This document shows positions 17,980 to 27,291 of a DNA stretch of 64,000 nucleotides, piece by piece (position 1 is the first letter of the stretch; every line of letters begins with the position of its first letter). Location of the stretch: the NCBI GenBank assembly GCA_910579135.1, contig CAJTTM010000010.1, positions 1 through 64,000 of the forward strand, given 5' to 3'. Made by a program: the position numbers and the translations under genes. The notes beneath the pieces are model-generated. The model saw only the letters and a list, made by a program, of their open reading frames with translations, was not told where the DNA came from and searched no databases. The DNA is from an uncultured Erysipelotrichales bacterium. GTDB taxonomy: Bacteria > Bacillota_I > Bacilli_A > Erysipelotrichales > Coprobacillaceae.

Positions 17980-19137
17980 TTAATCAGCAGCTTGTTTTGC
18001 TCCTAAACATTGATGAAAATCTTGAGAGATACAAATAGCATTTGTTTGGTATTTTGATTGATTCAATATCTTCTCAACAGCATTTTTTATTTCTATGACA
18101 CTGTTATTCTTTAAATAAATGCCTGCTTCTAATTCTTCTACTCGTTTCGCAACCACATTTTGTTCAGGGGTTTGTGGAAATAAGACAAGTGGTACTCCAT
18201 AATATAAAGCTTCGTTAACACTATTCATTCCACAATGAGTAATAAAAACATCACAACATTGCAACACTTCCATTTGATTAACAAATCTTTCTACTTTAAT
18301 ATGATTTGAAAAAGGTTTTAAATCTTCTATATTCAAATAATTCCCAATAGAAATAATGACATCATAATTCGTATTTTCAAATGCTTCTATGCAATGATTA
18401 TAAAAAGATAAAAATTGATTATTAACAGTCCCTAAAGAAATATAGATTGTCTTTTGTTTTGATCTTTCAACTTGATAATCTAATTTTCTTATTAAAGGTC
18501 CTACAAATTCATATTTATCACTAAAAGTGTCACTATAAGGTTGAAACATTTTAGAAGTGTAAACAATGGTATCAGTATGATTATCATTAGAAATAATAGA
18601 AAGAATATTATCTATAGGATATCCTTTATCTACCAATTTTTTTAATATCTTATTTGCTTTTCTAGTAGAAAACATTAATGAAATCATTTCTTTAAAAGTG
18701 TATTTTAACATCTTTGAACTATATTGATTAAATGCAAAAGTTGTTGTTGAACAAATATAGGGAATATTTAATTTTAAAGCAATCAGTTTTCCCCATAGAG
18801 CCATAGAATCAGAAACAATACAATCAGGATGATATTCTTTCATATCAGCGAATATCATCCCATCTAATGCTAGTGTTGTATTCACCAATACATTCGTTGA
18901 TAAAACAATATCTTTTCCCACTCTCGTAATTTCATCCTTACTCAATTGACTTTGAAAATCACATTGATCACATGATACAAATTGTGCTCCTGCCATTTCA
19001 ATACTCTTTTTCATCATATCATAGGAATAATATCTCACATCATGCCCTCGACTTACTAATTCACTGACAACCTGTAAAGTAGGATTTGTATGTCCATAGG
19101 CAGGAATATTAAAAAATACAACCTTCACATTATTCAT
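17980..19137 (-). CDS. GT1 UDP-glycosyltransferase, macrolide glycosyltransferase (MGT)-like
   Basis: A GT-B fold enzyme of 385 residues that transfers a sugar from a nucleotide sugar to a small hydrophobic acceptor. The N-terminal FFNIPAYGHTNPTLQVVSEL carries the His that acts as base in this family. The donor-binding PSPG-like region is THCGMNSVNEALYYGVPL followed by FPQTPEQNVVAKRV. The acceptor could be a macrolide, a lipid or a host steroid; the sequence does not say. The start overlaps the end of the upstream regulator gene by 8 bp, so the two are translationally coupled. Usual MGT length is about 390-400. Confidence 0.85.
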   Translation of the reverse strand: MNNVKVVFFNIPAYGHTNPTLQVVSELVSRGHDVRYYSYDMMKKSIEMAGAQFVSCDQCDFQSQLSKDEITRVGKDIVLSTNVLVNTTLALDGMIFADMKEYHPDCIVSDSMALWGKLIALKLNIPYICSTTTFAFNQYSSKMLKYTFKEMISLMFSTRKANKILKKLVDKGYPIDNILSIISNDNHTDTIVYTSKMFQPYSDTFSDKYEFVGPLIRKLDYQVERSKQKTIYISLGTVNNQFLSFYNHCIEAFENTNYDVIISIGNYLNIEDLKPFSNHIKVERFVNQMEVLQCCDVFITHCGMNSVNEALYYGVPLVLFPQTPEQNVVAKRVEELEAGIYLKNNSVIEIKNAVEKILNQSKYQTNAICISQDFHQCLGAKQAAD

Positions 19138-19534
19138 CCTTTCCTAAAACAATATCTTTTATTTCATCAACTTTCATAATTGCAAGTCCTTTATGAATAT
19201 CCCCCAAAATTAATAGTTGATCCCCAAAATGAATTTGAAATACTTTCCTTGCTTTAGAAGGAATAACAATTTGTCCTCTATCTCCTACCTTTACAATTCC
19301 AAATATATATTTTCCATTTCTTTCTTCATCCAATAATTCATCATCTTCTAATAATAAACTATCTACTGACACATTATATAATACTGCTAACTTTTTACAT
19401 TTTAAGATATCTGGTAATGTTTCTTCACTTTCCCATTTTGATATCGTTTGTCTAGAAACACCACATTTTTCTGCTACATCTTCTAAAGTCATTTTGTTTT
19501 CTTTTCTTAACTCTTTAAGCTTTTTACCAAGCAT
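19130..19534 (-). CDS. XRE-family regulator with C-terminal AbrB-like domain
   Basis: A 134-residue transcription factor with two DNA-binding modules. An XRE helix-turn-helix at about 5-60 (MTLEDVAEKCGVSRQTISKWESEETLP) is joined by an acidic linker to a SpoVT/AbrB swapped-hairpin domain at about 80-125 (GIVKVGDRGQIVIPSKARKVF). Start 19534 (ATG) is preferred over a GTG at 19543, since AAGGA lies 10 nt before the ATG but only 1 nt before the GTG. It overlaps the glycosyltransferase gene, which it presumably controls together with itself. Confidence 0.87.
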   Translation of the reverse strand: MLGKKLKELRKENKMTLEDVAEKCGVSRQTISKWESEETLPDILKCKKLAVLYNVSVDSLLLEDDELLDEERNGKYIFGIVKVGDRGQIVIPSKARKVFQIHFGDQLLILGDIHKGLAIMKVDEIKDIVLGKDE

Positions 19535-19621
19535 ACTTTTCACATCCTTATTTCTTATTATAGGGTAATCATGTATTTATGCAACCAATTAATGTTAACT
19601 AAAAATGTAACAATTATTAAC

Positions 19622-19647
19622 ATAAAAAGCATCCTTAATAAGGATAC
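19622..19647 (-). terminator. Terminator after the MATE-MarR pair
   Basis: The minus-strand stem ATCCTT/AAGGAT with a 3-nt loop is followed by GCTTTTTATG, directly behind the MarR stop codon. Confidence 0.7.
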
Positions 19648-20145
19648 TTAATGTTCTTTTTTTATATTCTCTATAATCTTATTAAGAATAGAGTTTAATT
19701 GTTCTTTTTCTTCTTTCGTTAATATATCAAGCATATCTTTTTCTTTCGTATAAGTTTTTAAATACTCCTTTCCATTTAATGTTAATTGAAGAATCAATTT
19801 TCTTTTATCATCTTTAGCCCTATACTTTTTTAATAAACCTTTTCTTTCTAGTTTAGAAAGAATTTCACTAAGCGAACCAGCTTGAACAGATAAAAGATTT
19901 TGTAAATCTCTTTGAGATAGAGATCCATGCTCATTAATAATTTCTAAGATTTTCTCTTGACTTCTCTTTCTTCCAGTCTTATGCATTAACATACGACCAC
20001 ACTTCATTAACTTACTATTTAAATCATTATTATGAATAAACATAGGTCCTCTATTATTCTTTAAACCAAAATATTCTCTTCCTGCTCCACATTGAACTTT
20101 AGAAATATGGCAACGATGAGAACATAAAGAACACACTTGTTTCAT
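19648..20145 (-). CDS. MarR-family regulator with N-terminal cysteine cluster
   Basis: A 165-residue winged-helix repressor-type protein. The MarR core (about 45-160) has the recognition region LSQRDLQNLLSVQAGSLSEILSKLERKGLLKKY and the wing AKDDKRKLILQLT. The first 20 residues hold Cys5, Cys8, Cys12 and Cys19 in a C-x2-C-x3-C-x6-C layout, which ordinary MarR proteins lack and which could bind metal or sense oxidants. Its ATG overlaps the MATE stop by 4 bp, so it is coupled to the efflux pump and likely regulates it. Confidence 0.87.
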   Translation of the reverse strand: MKQVCSLCSHRCHISKVQCGAGREYFGLKNNRGPMFIHNNDLNSKLMKCGRMLMHKTGRKRSQEKILEIINEHGSLSQRDLQNLLSVQAGSLSEILSKLERKGLLKKYRAKDDKRKLILQLTLNGKEYLKTYTKEKDMLDILTKEEKEQLNSILNKIIENIKKEH

Positions 20146-21494
20146 CGCTGTTTCTCCTTAATATCGAATTCTTTTAATTGCTTGCTGATCATTAACATGG
20201 TAATGATAAAAGAAATTATATCAGCAAGTGGCACAGAAAAGAAAATACCATTTAATCCAAATATTATTGATAGTATTAAAATGAGTGGAATTAAAACTAA
20301 ACATTGTCTTAACAAATTTAAAAAGCTTGATTGTTTGACTTGTCCAATAGCTTGAAAAAAATTGGCACACATCATTTGGCATCCTATGATTGGTAAGAAA
20401 ACAAACCATATCCTTAATGAATAACTTCCCAATTCAATAATCTCCTTTTCTTGATTAAACATAGATATAATGAATGGTGAAAAAAGTTGAATCAATAAAA
20501 ATCCAACAGTCGCAATAACAGTAGAGCCTATAACTGTATATTTAAGCGTTTCTTTCATACGATCATACTGATGTGCTCCAAAATTATAACTAATAATAGG
20601 TTGTTGTCCATGAGTCATTCCTGTTAAAGGCATTAACATAAGTGTTTGTACACTTGTAATAATTCCCACTGTTGACACAGCACTATCTCCACCATATGAT
20701 GATATCGTTCCATTAATCACAATATTGAGTATACTTGTTGAAAGTTGCATTAGAAAAGCTGGAATACCTGTTTTTAAAATAGAAAAAGTAATACGTTTCT
20801 TTAATATTAAATGACTTAATTGACATTGAATGATTCCTCTTTTCCCAAACAAAAATGAAAGTTGCCATATCATACTTAAAAATTGCCCACCAATAGTTGC
20901 AAGTGCTGCCCCTTCCATTCCCATATGTAATTGAATAATCAATATGTAATCAAATAATATATTAAAGCCGGCCCCCAACATTTGAGATATCATTGCATTT
21001 TTGGCATTACCTTGAGCTCTAGAAAAATTGTTTCCACACATTGATACCCCTTGAAAAGCAGCTCCAAACAAAATAATACTCAAATAGCTTCTAGCATAAG
21101 GTAATGTTTTTTGACTTGCACCTAAAATCATTAAAATTTGATCCATAAACAAGTTACCAAATACAGTAAAAGTTAATCCAAATAAAACAGCTATCATCAA
21201 AGCATTTCCTTGATAATATTTCGCATCATCTTCATTTTTAGCCCCCAATGCAATTGAAAAGCGCGTTGATCCTCCTACTCCTGCCATTAAACTTAATGCC
21301 ATTAATATAAGTGTAATTGGATAACTAATCGTAATCCCTGCAAGTCCATATGAACCTAATTGAGGAGCATTCCCAATAAACATTCTATCAACAATATTAT
21401 AGATAGCATTCACTAACATGCCTATCATTGCAGGAACTGATAATTCCACTAATAAAGGTAATATTTTTCCAGTTCCCATCCTCTCTTTATTCAT
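20142..21494 (-). CDS. MATE-family multidrug/sodium antiporter
   Basis: A 450-residue inner-membrane efflux pump with about 12 hydrophobic helices and two-fold repeat. Family features include the N-terminal LSVPAMIGMLVNAIYNIVDRMFIG and FGAAFQGVSMCGNNFSRAQGNAKNAMISQM. It exports cationic compounds using an ion gradient. Start 21494 is preferred because GAGGGTGA precedes it; the frame is open 17 codons further. It is translationally coupled to the downstream MarR gene by an ATGA overlap, the usual layout of a drug-responsive pump and its regulator. Confidence 0.92.
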   Translation of the reverse strand: MNKERMGTGKILPLLVELSVPAMIGMLVNAIYNIVDRMFIGNAPQLGSYGLAGITISYPITLILMALSLMAGVGGSTRFSIALGAKNEDDAKYYQGNALMIAVLFGLTFTVFGNLFMDQILMILGASQKTLPYARSYLSIILFGAAFQGVSMCGNNFSRAQGNAKNAMISQMLGAGFNILFDYILIIQLHMGMEGAALATIGGQFLSMIWQLSFLFGKRGIIQCQLSHLILKKRITFSILKTGIPAFLMQLSTSILNIVINGTISSYGGDSAVSTVGIITSVQTLMLMPLTGMTHGQQPIISYNFGAHQYDRMKETLKYTVIGSTVIATVGFLLIQLFSPFIISMFNQEKEIIELGSYSLRIWFVFLPIIGCQMMCANFFQAIGQVKQSSFLNLLRQCLVLIPLILILSIIFGLNGIFFSVPLADIISFIITMLMISKQLKEFDIKEKQR

Positions 21495-21567
21495 CACTTC
21501 ACCCTCTTTTTTTACAATATTAAAACTATTTTTCAAAATTGTCAAGGTACCTAAATATTCTCAATAA

Positions 21568-21598
21568 CAAAAAAAATCCAAAGATTATATCTTTGGAT
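21568..21598 (-). terminator. Terminator after the small lipoprotein gene
   Basis: On the minus strand a 10-bp stem, ATCCAAAGAT/ATCTTTGGAT, is followed by a run of seven T. The first stem base is the last base of the lipoprotein stop codon. Confidence 0.9.
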
Positions 21599-22017
21599 CA
21601 TTTCATATTTCTAAAAATATCTAATATATCATTTTCTAAATTCTCAGTTAGAATAACCATATGATCTTTAATTTCAACATCAACATCTTTACCATCTTTT
21701 TTTAACTTTTTCTCTTTGACTATTCTATTAAAATCTTCTCCATCTTCAAAGCGATAAACCTCAATACTTCCATTATCTCCATCATATCGATATCCCTCTT
21801 TAGCTCCAATTTGAGAAACATCAATATTGGTTTTATTCTTATAATTGATGTTCTTGTTTTTTAGATTATCTTCAAATCTCGTATACCAATCATCAATATC
21901 ATCTTTCGTTTTTTCTGATGATTGATTTATTTCATTTGTATTGGCAGTATCATTGTCTTTTTGAGAACATCCTAATAAAATAAATAAACATAGCATCATT
22001 GCAAATATTTTTTTCAT
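21598..22017 (-). CDS. Small hypothetical lipoprotein
   Basis: A 139-residue protein with a lipoprotein signal (KKIFAMMLCLFILLGC, lipidated Cys16), then a Ser/Asn/Asp-rich spacer and a small alpha/beta domain (about 45-139). I do not recognise the family. An AGGAGG-like site lies 6 nt before the ATG. It is 54 bp behind the ABC permease and shares its direction, so it may be the last gene of the two-component/ABC cassette; the terminator follows it. It probably sits on the outer face of the membrane. Confidence 0.75.
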   Translation of the reverse strand: MKKIFAMMLCLFILLGCSQKDNDTANTNEINQSSEKTKDDIDDWYTRFEDNLKNKNINYKNKTNIDVSQIGAKEGYRYDGDNGSIEVYRFEDGEDFNRIVKEKKLKKDGKDVDVEIKDHMVILTENLENDILDIFRNMK

Positions 22018-22070
22018 TTGATTACCTCCACTTTTATCATGTGTTGATTATCAATAAAATATACAATTTT

Positions 22071-24437
22071 TTAAGCTTTATAACTTTTATTAATGTATTT
22101 TATTGAACATATCATCAATAATAAATAACCAACAGAAGAATATAATAATTGCATCAATCCCTGATTCTCTATAGCGTATATTCCATTCATCAACAATGGA
22201 TATAAACTTATCGAATCAAATATATGATAATTACCATAAGTTAATAATATAGGCACTAAGAATAATAATACTGCTATAAAGGAAGTCAATATACTATTTC
22301 TTGTTTTTAATGCAATCGCATGCGTCACAACAATCATGCAGATAATCGCAAATAATTTTAAAAGCAAACTTATCAAACATCCCATTCCTATAGAAAGATA
22401 GAACGGAAGATGTGAAAGTTGTTCAATAGATATAATAGATGCTCCTAAAGAAGAAAATCCATAAGATTGATGAAACAATACTATAATTGGACACATGGTA
22501 ATAAGCAAAAATAATAGACATACAACAAATGAAATAATATATTTATAATAAATAGTTGTTTTATTTCCTTTCACTGTTATCAAAGTTACTCTTTGTATAT
22601 TATTTTGATATTCATATGGAAACATCTGAGAACCACAAACAATAACAAAAAGGCATAAAATAATGGTAGGAATCATTGTCCAAGTATTTTGTAAAAATAC
22701 AGCTTGATACGCATAGGGAACAATAAATTCACATTGAGGATTATCTTTAATTCTTTGATATTGATCGAAAACTTCTAAAAATATATCTTCTCCTTCTAAT
22801 TCTTGATAAATTGGTTCCAATAATAAATCCGCTTTTTGACTTGTTATTTCTTTATTGTCTTTTCTGTGCATAATCATTTCCTGTTGTTGGTGTAAAGATT
22901 TATAATATTGTTCTTGTTGATGAATCCATTTTTCTTTCTCTGGAGTCAGTTTCCCTGCTAATTTTTTCATATATTCCATATAAATCACTTCATTTTGATC
23001 TTTATAAAGAGTCATATCATGATACTGATAGAATGACAAACCTGTACATATCAAACACAATATCAAGACCTTTTGAATACAAAATGTCTTATAAAATTCT
23101 TGTACTAACAACGAAGATAATACACGATTACGCTTAAAATGAAATGATAATTCAAACGGTGTTATTAACATATTCTTTTTATAGTGATAAGTCAAAATAC
23201 ATGTTACTAGCATTGAAAGAAAACCTATCATCAAAACAACAAACATTATACCTTGTAAAGAAATCGCATGACCTAAAATATTGATATTGCGGTAGATTTG
23301 AAATAATGTTTGAATTTGTAAAAAAGAAATAATATTTAAATACTTTAATAAATAGAACGGATTTAATGGTGGTATTAATACATATAATATAAACTCTATT
23401 CCTACAACAATAATGATGATAAATAAGGCGAATATCTTATGATTCATTAATATAATAAGCCACATCATTAATAGTCCAACAAAACTAACGGCCATCCATT
23501 TCATTAAGAAAAATAAAAACAAAAACTGCCAAACATTGATATTTAAAGGACAATAAATATAACTAGACAAGGATTGAATACTTTTTGATAGGTTCCCTAT
23601 TCCCATACTCATATTCATATAAAATAATTGTGATGTTATCATTACAATTATCATAATTCCTATAATAAGTACAAAAACAATACTTTTAGATAACATGAGT
23701 TTCCATTGTCCGTTTGGAGTTATTTTCATAATTGAAAACAATTTCTTTTCTTTTTCATCGACAATCATTGAGGATGCCAAAACAAACATACTTATCATAA
23801 TGAGTAAATTTGTCATAGGGAATGAAAGTGCATCATCGATTCCTTTTTCACTTTCATAAAGTAAATCAACATGATATAGATTTTGATAATCATATGCTGT
23901 TTTATTTATATTCTTGTGCAAGAAATCATCATTCTTTTGAAAAACTCCTATTTGTGTTATTGTTTTTGCTTTTTCTTGAATTTCTTCAAGATATTTAGGA
24001 TATTGATGTAAAATATGAAATTCATTATATATTTTTTCTAAAAATGATTCTTCACTTTCTATAGATTGTGTGTAATGGACCTGATGATTTTCTTGATACA
24101 ATCTTTGATATTTTCTTTCTATATCAGGATTTTCACTCAGTAATAAATCAATTGTATTTTGATTATCCTCAGGGCTCTTTTTAAGTTGTTCGATAGTTTC
24201 TATGACTTGAAACGCATGATATTTTTGATACTCATCATAAATATATTGATACCTTTGGTTATTAGGAATTTTATCTAAATGAGATTGTAATTTTGCATAA
24301 GCTGATGGTGGAAAAATAGGATTTAATTGTTGATTATATATAAAAGCCCCAATATGAAGTATACAAATGATAATTAAAAAGAAGATAAGATTCTTTTTTT
24401 GCAGTACTTTTTGAAACTCATATATAACTTGCAACAT
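22071..24437 (-). CDS. Large ABC-2-type transporter permease
   Basis: A membrane protein of about 788 residues. It starts with one helix (about 15-32) followed by a long Gln/Glu/Tyr-rich extracytoplasmic coil, then a six-helix cluster (about 205-415). A second copy of this layout follows: a helix near 450, an extracytoplasmic loop and a second helix cluster to the end. This two-half arrangement fits a fused ABC-2 permease that works as an internal dimer with the ATPase before it. Start 24437 is chosen because GAGGA lies 8 nt upstream; it overlaps the ATPase gene by 20 bp. The substrate is unknown, possibly a peptide or envelope precursor. Confidence 0.8.
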   Translation of the reverse strand: MLQVIYEFQKVLQKKNLIFFLIIICILHIGAFIYNQQLNPIFPPSAYAKLQSHLDKIPNNQRYQYIYDEYQKYHAFQVIETIEQLKKSPEDNQNTIDLLLSENPDIERKYQRLYQENHQVHYTQSIESEESFLEKIYNEFHILHQYPKYLEEIQEKAKTITQIGVFQKNDDFLHKNINKTAYDYQNLYHVDLLYESEKGIDDALSFPMTNLLIMISMFVLASSMIVDEKEKKLFSIMKITPNGQWKLMLSKSIVFVLIIGIMIIVMITSQLFYMNMSMGIGNLSKSIQSLSSYIYCPLNINVWQFLFLFFLMKWMAVSFVGLLMMWLIILMNHKIFALFIIIIVVGIEFILYVLIPPLNPFYLLKYLNIISFLQIQTLFQIYRNINILGHAISLQGIMFVVLMIGFLSMLVTCILTYHYKKNMLITPFELSFHFKRNRVLSSLLVQEFYKTFCIQKVLILCLICTGLSFYQYHDMTLYKDQNEVIYMEYMKKLAGKLTPEKEKWIHQQEQYYKSLHQQQEMIMHRKDNKEITSQKADLLLEPIYQELEGEDIFLEVFDQYQRIKDNPQCEFIVPYAYQAVFLQNTWTMIPTIILCLFVIVCGSQMFPYEYQNNIQRVTLITVKGNKTTIYYKYIISFVVCLLFLLITMCPIIVLFHQSYGFSSLGASIISIEQLSHLPFYLSIGMGCLISLLLKLFAIICMIVVTHAIALKTRNSILTSFIAVLLFLVPILLTYGNYHIFDSISLYPLLMNGIYAIENQGLMQLLYSSVGYLLLMICSIKYINKSYKA

Positions 24438-25152
24438 ATTCATCTTCCTCAAATAATTTTAAGTAAACTTCTTCTAAAGAAGAAACTTGATATTGATTCA
24501 CCAATTCCTGTACACTTCCACAACTTACTATTTTTCCTTTTTTTAAAAAGATAACCTCATCTGCAATACTTTCCACATCAGAAACAACATGAGTCGCGAT
24601 TAAAAGAATATGATCTTTTGATAATTTTTCAAAAACATTTCTTAAAGATACCCTTTCTTTAGGATCTAATCCAGCTGTTGGTTCATCAAATAATAAGAGT
24701 TGAGGCTGTCCAAGTAATGCTTGAGCAACTAATATTCTTTGTTTCATTCCGCCAGAATATGTTTTACACTTTCTAAAAAGATAGGATTCCATATTCACTA
24801 ATTTTGCAACTCTAGATACTTCACCTTTAATATTATTTTTAGGTATACCTTTCAACAATGCCATATAAGTTAAAAAACGTAATCCACTCATTTCTTCATA
24901 TAATCCTTGTTGTTGTGGAGCATATCCTAAAATAGAATAAAATTGATTTTTAAGTTTTTGGATTGGTTGTTGATCCCAATAAACTTCTCCAGATGTCATA
25001 TTTAATTGATGAGTAATAATATTCATAAGTGTAGACTTTCCTGCACCATTTGGACCAAGTAAAGCATAAATTCCTTTATCTATTCGAAGATGAATATGAT
25101 CTAAAGCAAGAACATCTTTATATTTTTTTGTAACATCTTTTATTTCTAACAT
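24418..25152 (-). CDS. ABC transporter ATP-binding protein
   Basis: A 244-residue ATPase of the ABC-2 exporter class. Walker A is GPNGAGKST, the Q-loop lies in LGYAPQQQGLYEEMSG, the signature is YSGGMKQRI, Walker B is LLLFDEPTAGLDP and the H-loop His is in ATHVVSDVES. Start 25152 has AAGGAGG 5 nt upstream; the frame is open 22 codons further but without a ribosome site. It powers the permease encoded by the overlapping next gene. Confidence 0.93.
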   Translation of the reverse strand: MLEIKDVTKKYKDVLALDHIHLRIDKGIYALLGPNGAGKSTLMNIITHQLNMTSGEVYWDQQPIQKLKNQFYSILGYAPQQQGLYEEMSGLRFLTYMALLKGIPKNNIKGEVSRVAKLVNMESYLFRKCKTYSGGMKQRILVAQALLGQPQLLLFDEPTAGLDPKERVSLRNVFEKLSKDHILLIATHVVSDVESIADEVIFLKKGKIVSCGSVQELVNQYQVSSLEEVYLKLFEEDEYVASYI

Positions 25153-25162
25153 ACATTCCTCC

Positions 25163-26458
25163 TTATTGAATAATAGATACTTTTTTATAGTTTTTCTTGT
25201 TGTTAAAAAAGTCATCAATAGAAATCAATCCCTTATATTCTTTTTTGGTTTCATATTGCATTGTTCCAGCCCATGTTTTTTCATAACCACCTTCTCTATC
25301 ATATAAAACAAAGAATTTATCAGAAGTCATAGAAATGATATTGACTGGTTCCTTAGGAACTCTTGTATATTGTTTCAATTCCTTTATTTTAGGTTTATCA
25401 ATAGAGGAAATCAATGTTTTTTGAAATTTATCATCTTTCCATTGATTTATCAAAAATCGATGACCATAAATATCTAAAGAATATTCATATCCTTTATCTA
25501 AACAAAGAAATTGACTTTTCTTTTTAGTCGTTAAATCAAAACAATAAACATAGTTTTTATCTGTATAATAAATCTTATTTTGATAATAATTACATGGCAT
25601 AGCTTCCTTTGTTTTCATTACCCTTTTTTGGAGAGTATCTATATTCACAATTTCATATAAAGACTGACTCTCTTCCATAATGCGATCATATCCACTAAAA
25701 TCCTTTTTATCTAAATATTTTTGTGGATCTTCTTGACAGCAATAACCAGATAAGATAAGCTTTCTTCCTTCTACAGCTGCAATATCCTTTTCAGATAATC
25801 CATCATATAAATCCATAACTTTTTTCATTTGACCTGATTCTAAATTAATTTTAAATAATTCCTTTTGTGTTGTCACTTGCATATGAGCATTTTTACCTGT
25901 TTCAACACTGTCACTTTTACTGATAGATAAATACATATCATTACCATCAAACGCAATATTTCCAGCTTCAAATTGATAACCTTCTTCTAGTTGACAGAGT
26001 TCCTTCCGATTTTGTCCATCTAAATCCATTTGATAAATATGTGGTGAAGACTTCATTGGTGAGGCGAAACCATTACCTGAAAGTTGCATAACTTCACCTG
26101 TTAGTTCTAAAAAATAAAGATGATCTTTATAAACAAACAATTCTGATATATTCCCAAAAGGAACATAAGATGTACATGATTCATCTTTATGTTTGCATTC
26201 TGGCTTATTACACAAATAAATCTCCTGACCCGTTGAATAATCAGTGTAAAGAAGATGGGTTTCTCCATCATCATTATGAACTAATCGGTAATATCCATCA
26301 TCATTTCCATCTCCTTCTTCTGATAAATACTTCCATTCCTTTAAAACTAAATTTTCTTTCTGTGTTGTTTTACTGTTTGTTTCTTTTTTATTCTTTATTT
26401 CTTGTTTTTGACAAGCAACCAACAAAAAACAACATAATATAAATATAACCTTTCTCAT
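25163..26458 (-). CDS. Cell-surface lipoprotein, probable beta-propeller (DUF5050-like)
   Basis: About 431 residues. The lipoprotein signal is MRKVIFILCCFLLVAC, with lipidation on the last Cys, followed by a Lys/Thr linker. The body shows repeated beta-strand blades (YFLELTGEV, HIYQMDLDGQNR, LFKINLESGQ, YCFDLTTKKK) like DUF5050/propeller proteins. A conserved-looking cysteine patch is LCNKPECKHKDESCTS. This type of lipoprotein often accompanies ABC exporters in gut Firmicutes; a sensing or substrate-binding role is inferred. Start 26458 was chosen among several ATGs because GAGGGTG lies about 6-9 nt before it. It is 10 bp upstream of the ATPase gene. Confidence 0.75.
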   Translation of the reverse strand: MRKVIFILCCFLLVACQKQEIKNKKETNSKTTQKENLVLKEWKYLSEEGDGNDDGYYRLVHNDDGETHLLYTDYSTGQEIYLCNKPECKHKDESCTSYVPFGNISELFVYKDHLYFLELTGEVMQLSGNGFASPMKSSPHIYQMDLDGQNRKELCQLEEGYQFEAGNIAFDGNDMYLSISKSDSVETGKNAHMQVTTQKELFKINLESGQMKKVMDLYDGLSEKDIAAVEGRKLILSGYCCQEDPQKYLDKKDFSGYDRIMEESQSLYEIVNIDTLQKRVMKTKEAMPCNYYQNKIYYTDKNYVYCFDLTTKKKSQFLCLDKGYEYSLDIYGHRFLINQWKDDKFQKTLISSIDKPKIKELKQYTRVPKEPVNIISMTSDKFFVLYDREGGYEKTWAGTMQYETKKEYKGLISIDDFFNNKKNYKKVSIIQ

Positions 26459-26504
26459 TTTCATCACCCTCATCACTATAACAAATTCCTGTATCTAAAT
26501 TGTA

Positions 26505-26528
26505 AATAGCACTCATATGAGTGCTATT
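26505..26528. promoter_or_regulatory. Perfect 24-bp palindrome between membrane-protein and lipoprotein genes
   Basis: AATAGCACTCAT followed by its exact reverse complement. It contains the stop codon of the 26524 gene. As RNA it would form a 9-bp stem with a 6-nt loop, but the following minus-strand bases (TACAATTTAG) are not a T-run. It may be an intra-operon RNA stem that sets expression ratios, or an operator. Confidence 0.6.
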
Positions 26529-27291
26529 CTACAAATATATGAAATCGTTTTGGGGAAGGTAAATATAATATTGAAGTATTAATTCTAATATTTTGTTGTT
26601 GATCTATAATTTCATTATAAAAAGATATACGCAATTTTGCTTGATATGATTCATAACCCTCTTGATTATAATTCCAATCATCTATATCATCTAATTCTAA
26701 ATATTTAATCATATTCCATAGTAACTCTTTTATCTCTTTTTGATTGAAATCTAAATGATGATTTTGAGTTAATGAAATAGATGTTATTTTATGAGTTTTC
26801 CCATCCATATTGAAATCAATAAATTTATCATTATCACTATTCAAACGATAAATTTGCTCTAAAAAATATTGTCCAATATTTTCTTTTTTATTTTTTTTAA
26901 TTGTACCAAAAGTTAATTGATAATCTTTTTTTGTAGATGTTTCTAATATATCATGGGATATTATTTTATTTTGAATAAGTTTTTGTATTTCTTGACTATA
27001 TATTGTTTGTATTTTTTTCAAATCTTTTTGTTTCTCTTTTGAATATGAATAATATTTTTTAATATTATAACTTTCTTGTACAATTTCGTCATAGTCTTCC
27101 ATAATATAATCATATTGATATAAATAAGAGATAAGTGGGTGTTTTTTTAATATTTCTTGAGTCTTACCTCCATCTATTTCTCCTACTCTATTATGATTTG
27201 TATAATCCTGAATAATAAAAGAAACTATTGGCAAACAAAAACATAGCCCAATAAGTAAAATTCCTATTATTCTCATTTTTATTTTATTCAT
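26524..27291 (-). CDS. Hypothetical single-pass membrane protein of the kinase/ABC cassette
   Basis: A 255-residue protein of unknown family. One N-terminal transmembrane helix (MRIIGILLIGLCFCLPIVSF) is followed by an extracytoplasmic domain rich in Lys, Tyr, Ile and Asp. Start 27291 overlaps the kinase stop by 8 bp and has GGAGGTTAAGG upstream, so it is coupled to the kinase. Its place between the kinase and the lipoprotein/ABC genes suggests an accessory sensor or a cognate surface factor. Function not recognised. Confidence 0.7.
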   Translation of the reverse strand: MNKIKMRIIGILLIGLCFCLPIVSFIIQDYTNHNRVGEIDGGKTQEILKKHPLISYLYQYDYIMEDYDEIVQESYNIKKYYSYSKEKQKDLKKIQTIYSQEIQKLIQNKIISHDILETSTKKDYQLTFGTIKKNKKENIGQYFLEQIYRLNSDNDKFIDFNMDGKTHKITSISLTQNHHLDFNQKEIKELLWNMIKYLELDDIDDWNYNQEGYESYQAKLRISFYNEIIDQQQNIRINTSILYLPSPKRFHIFVE

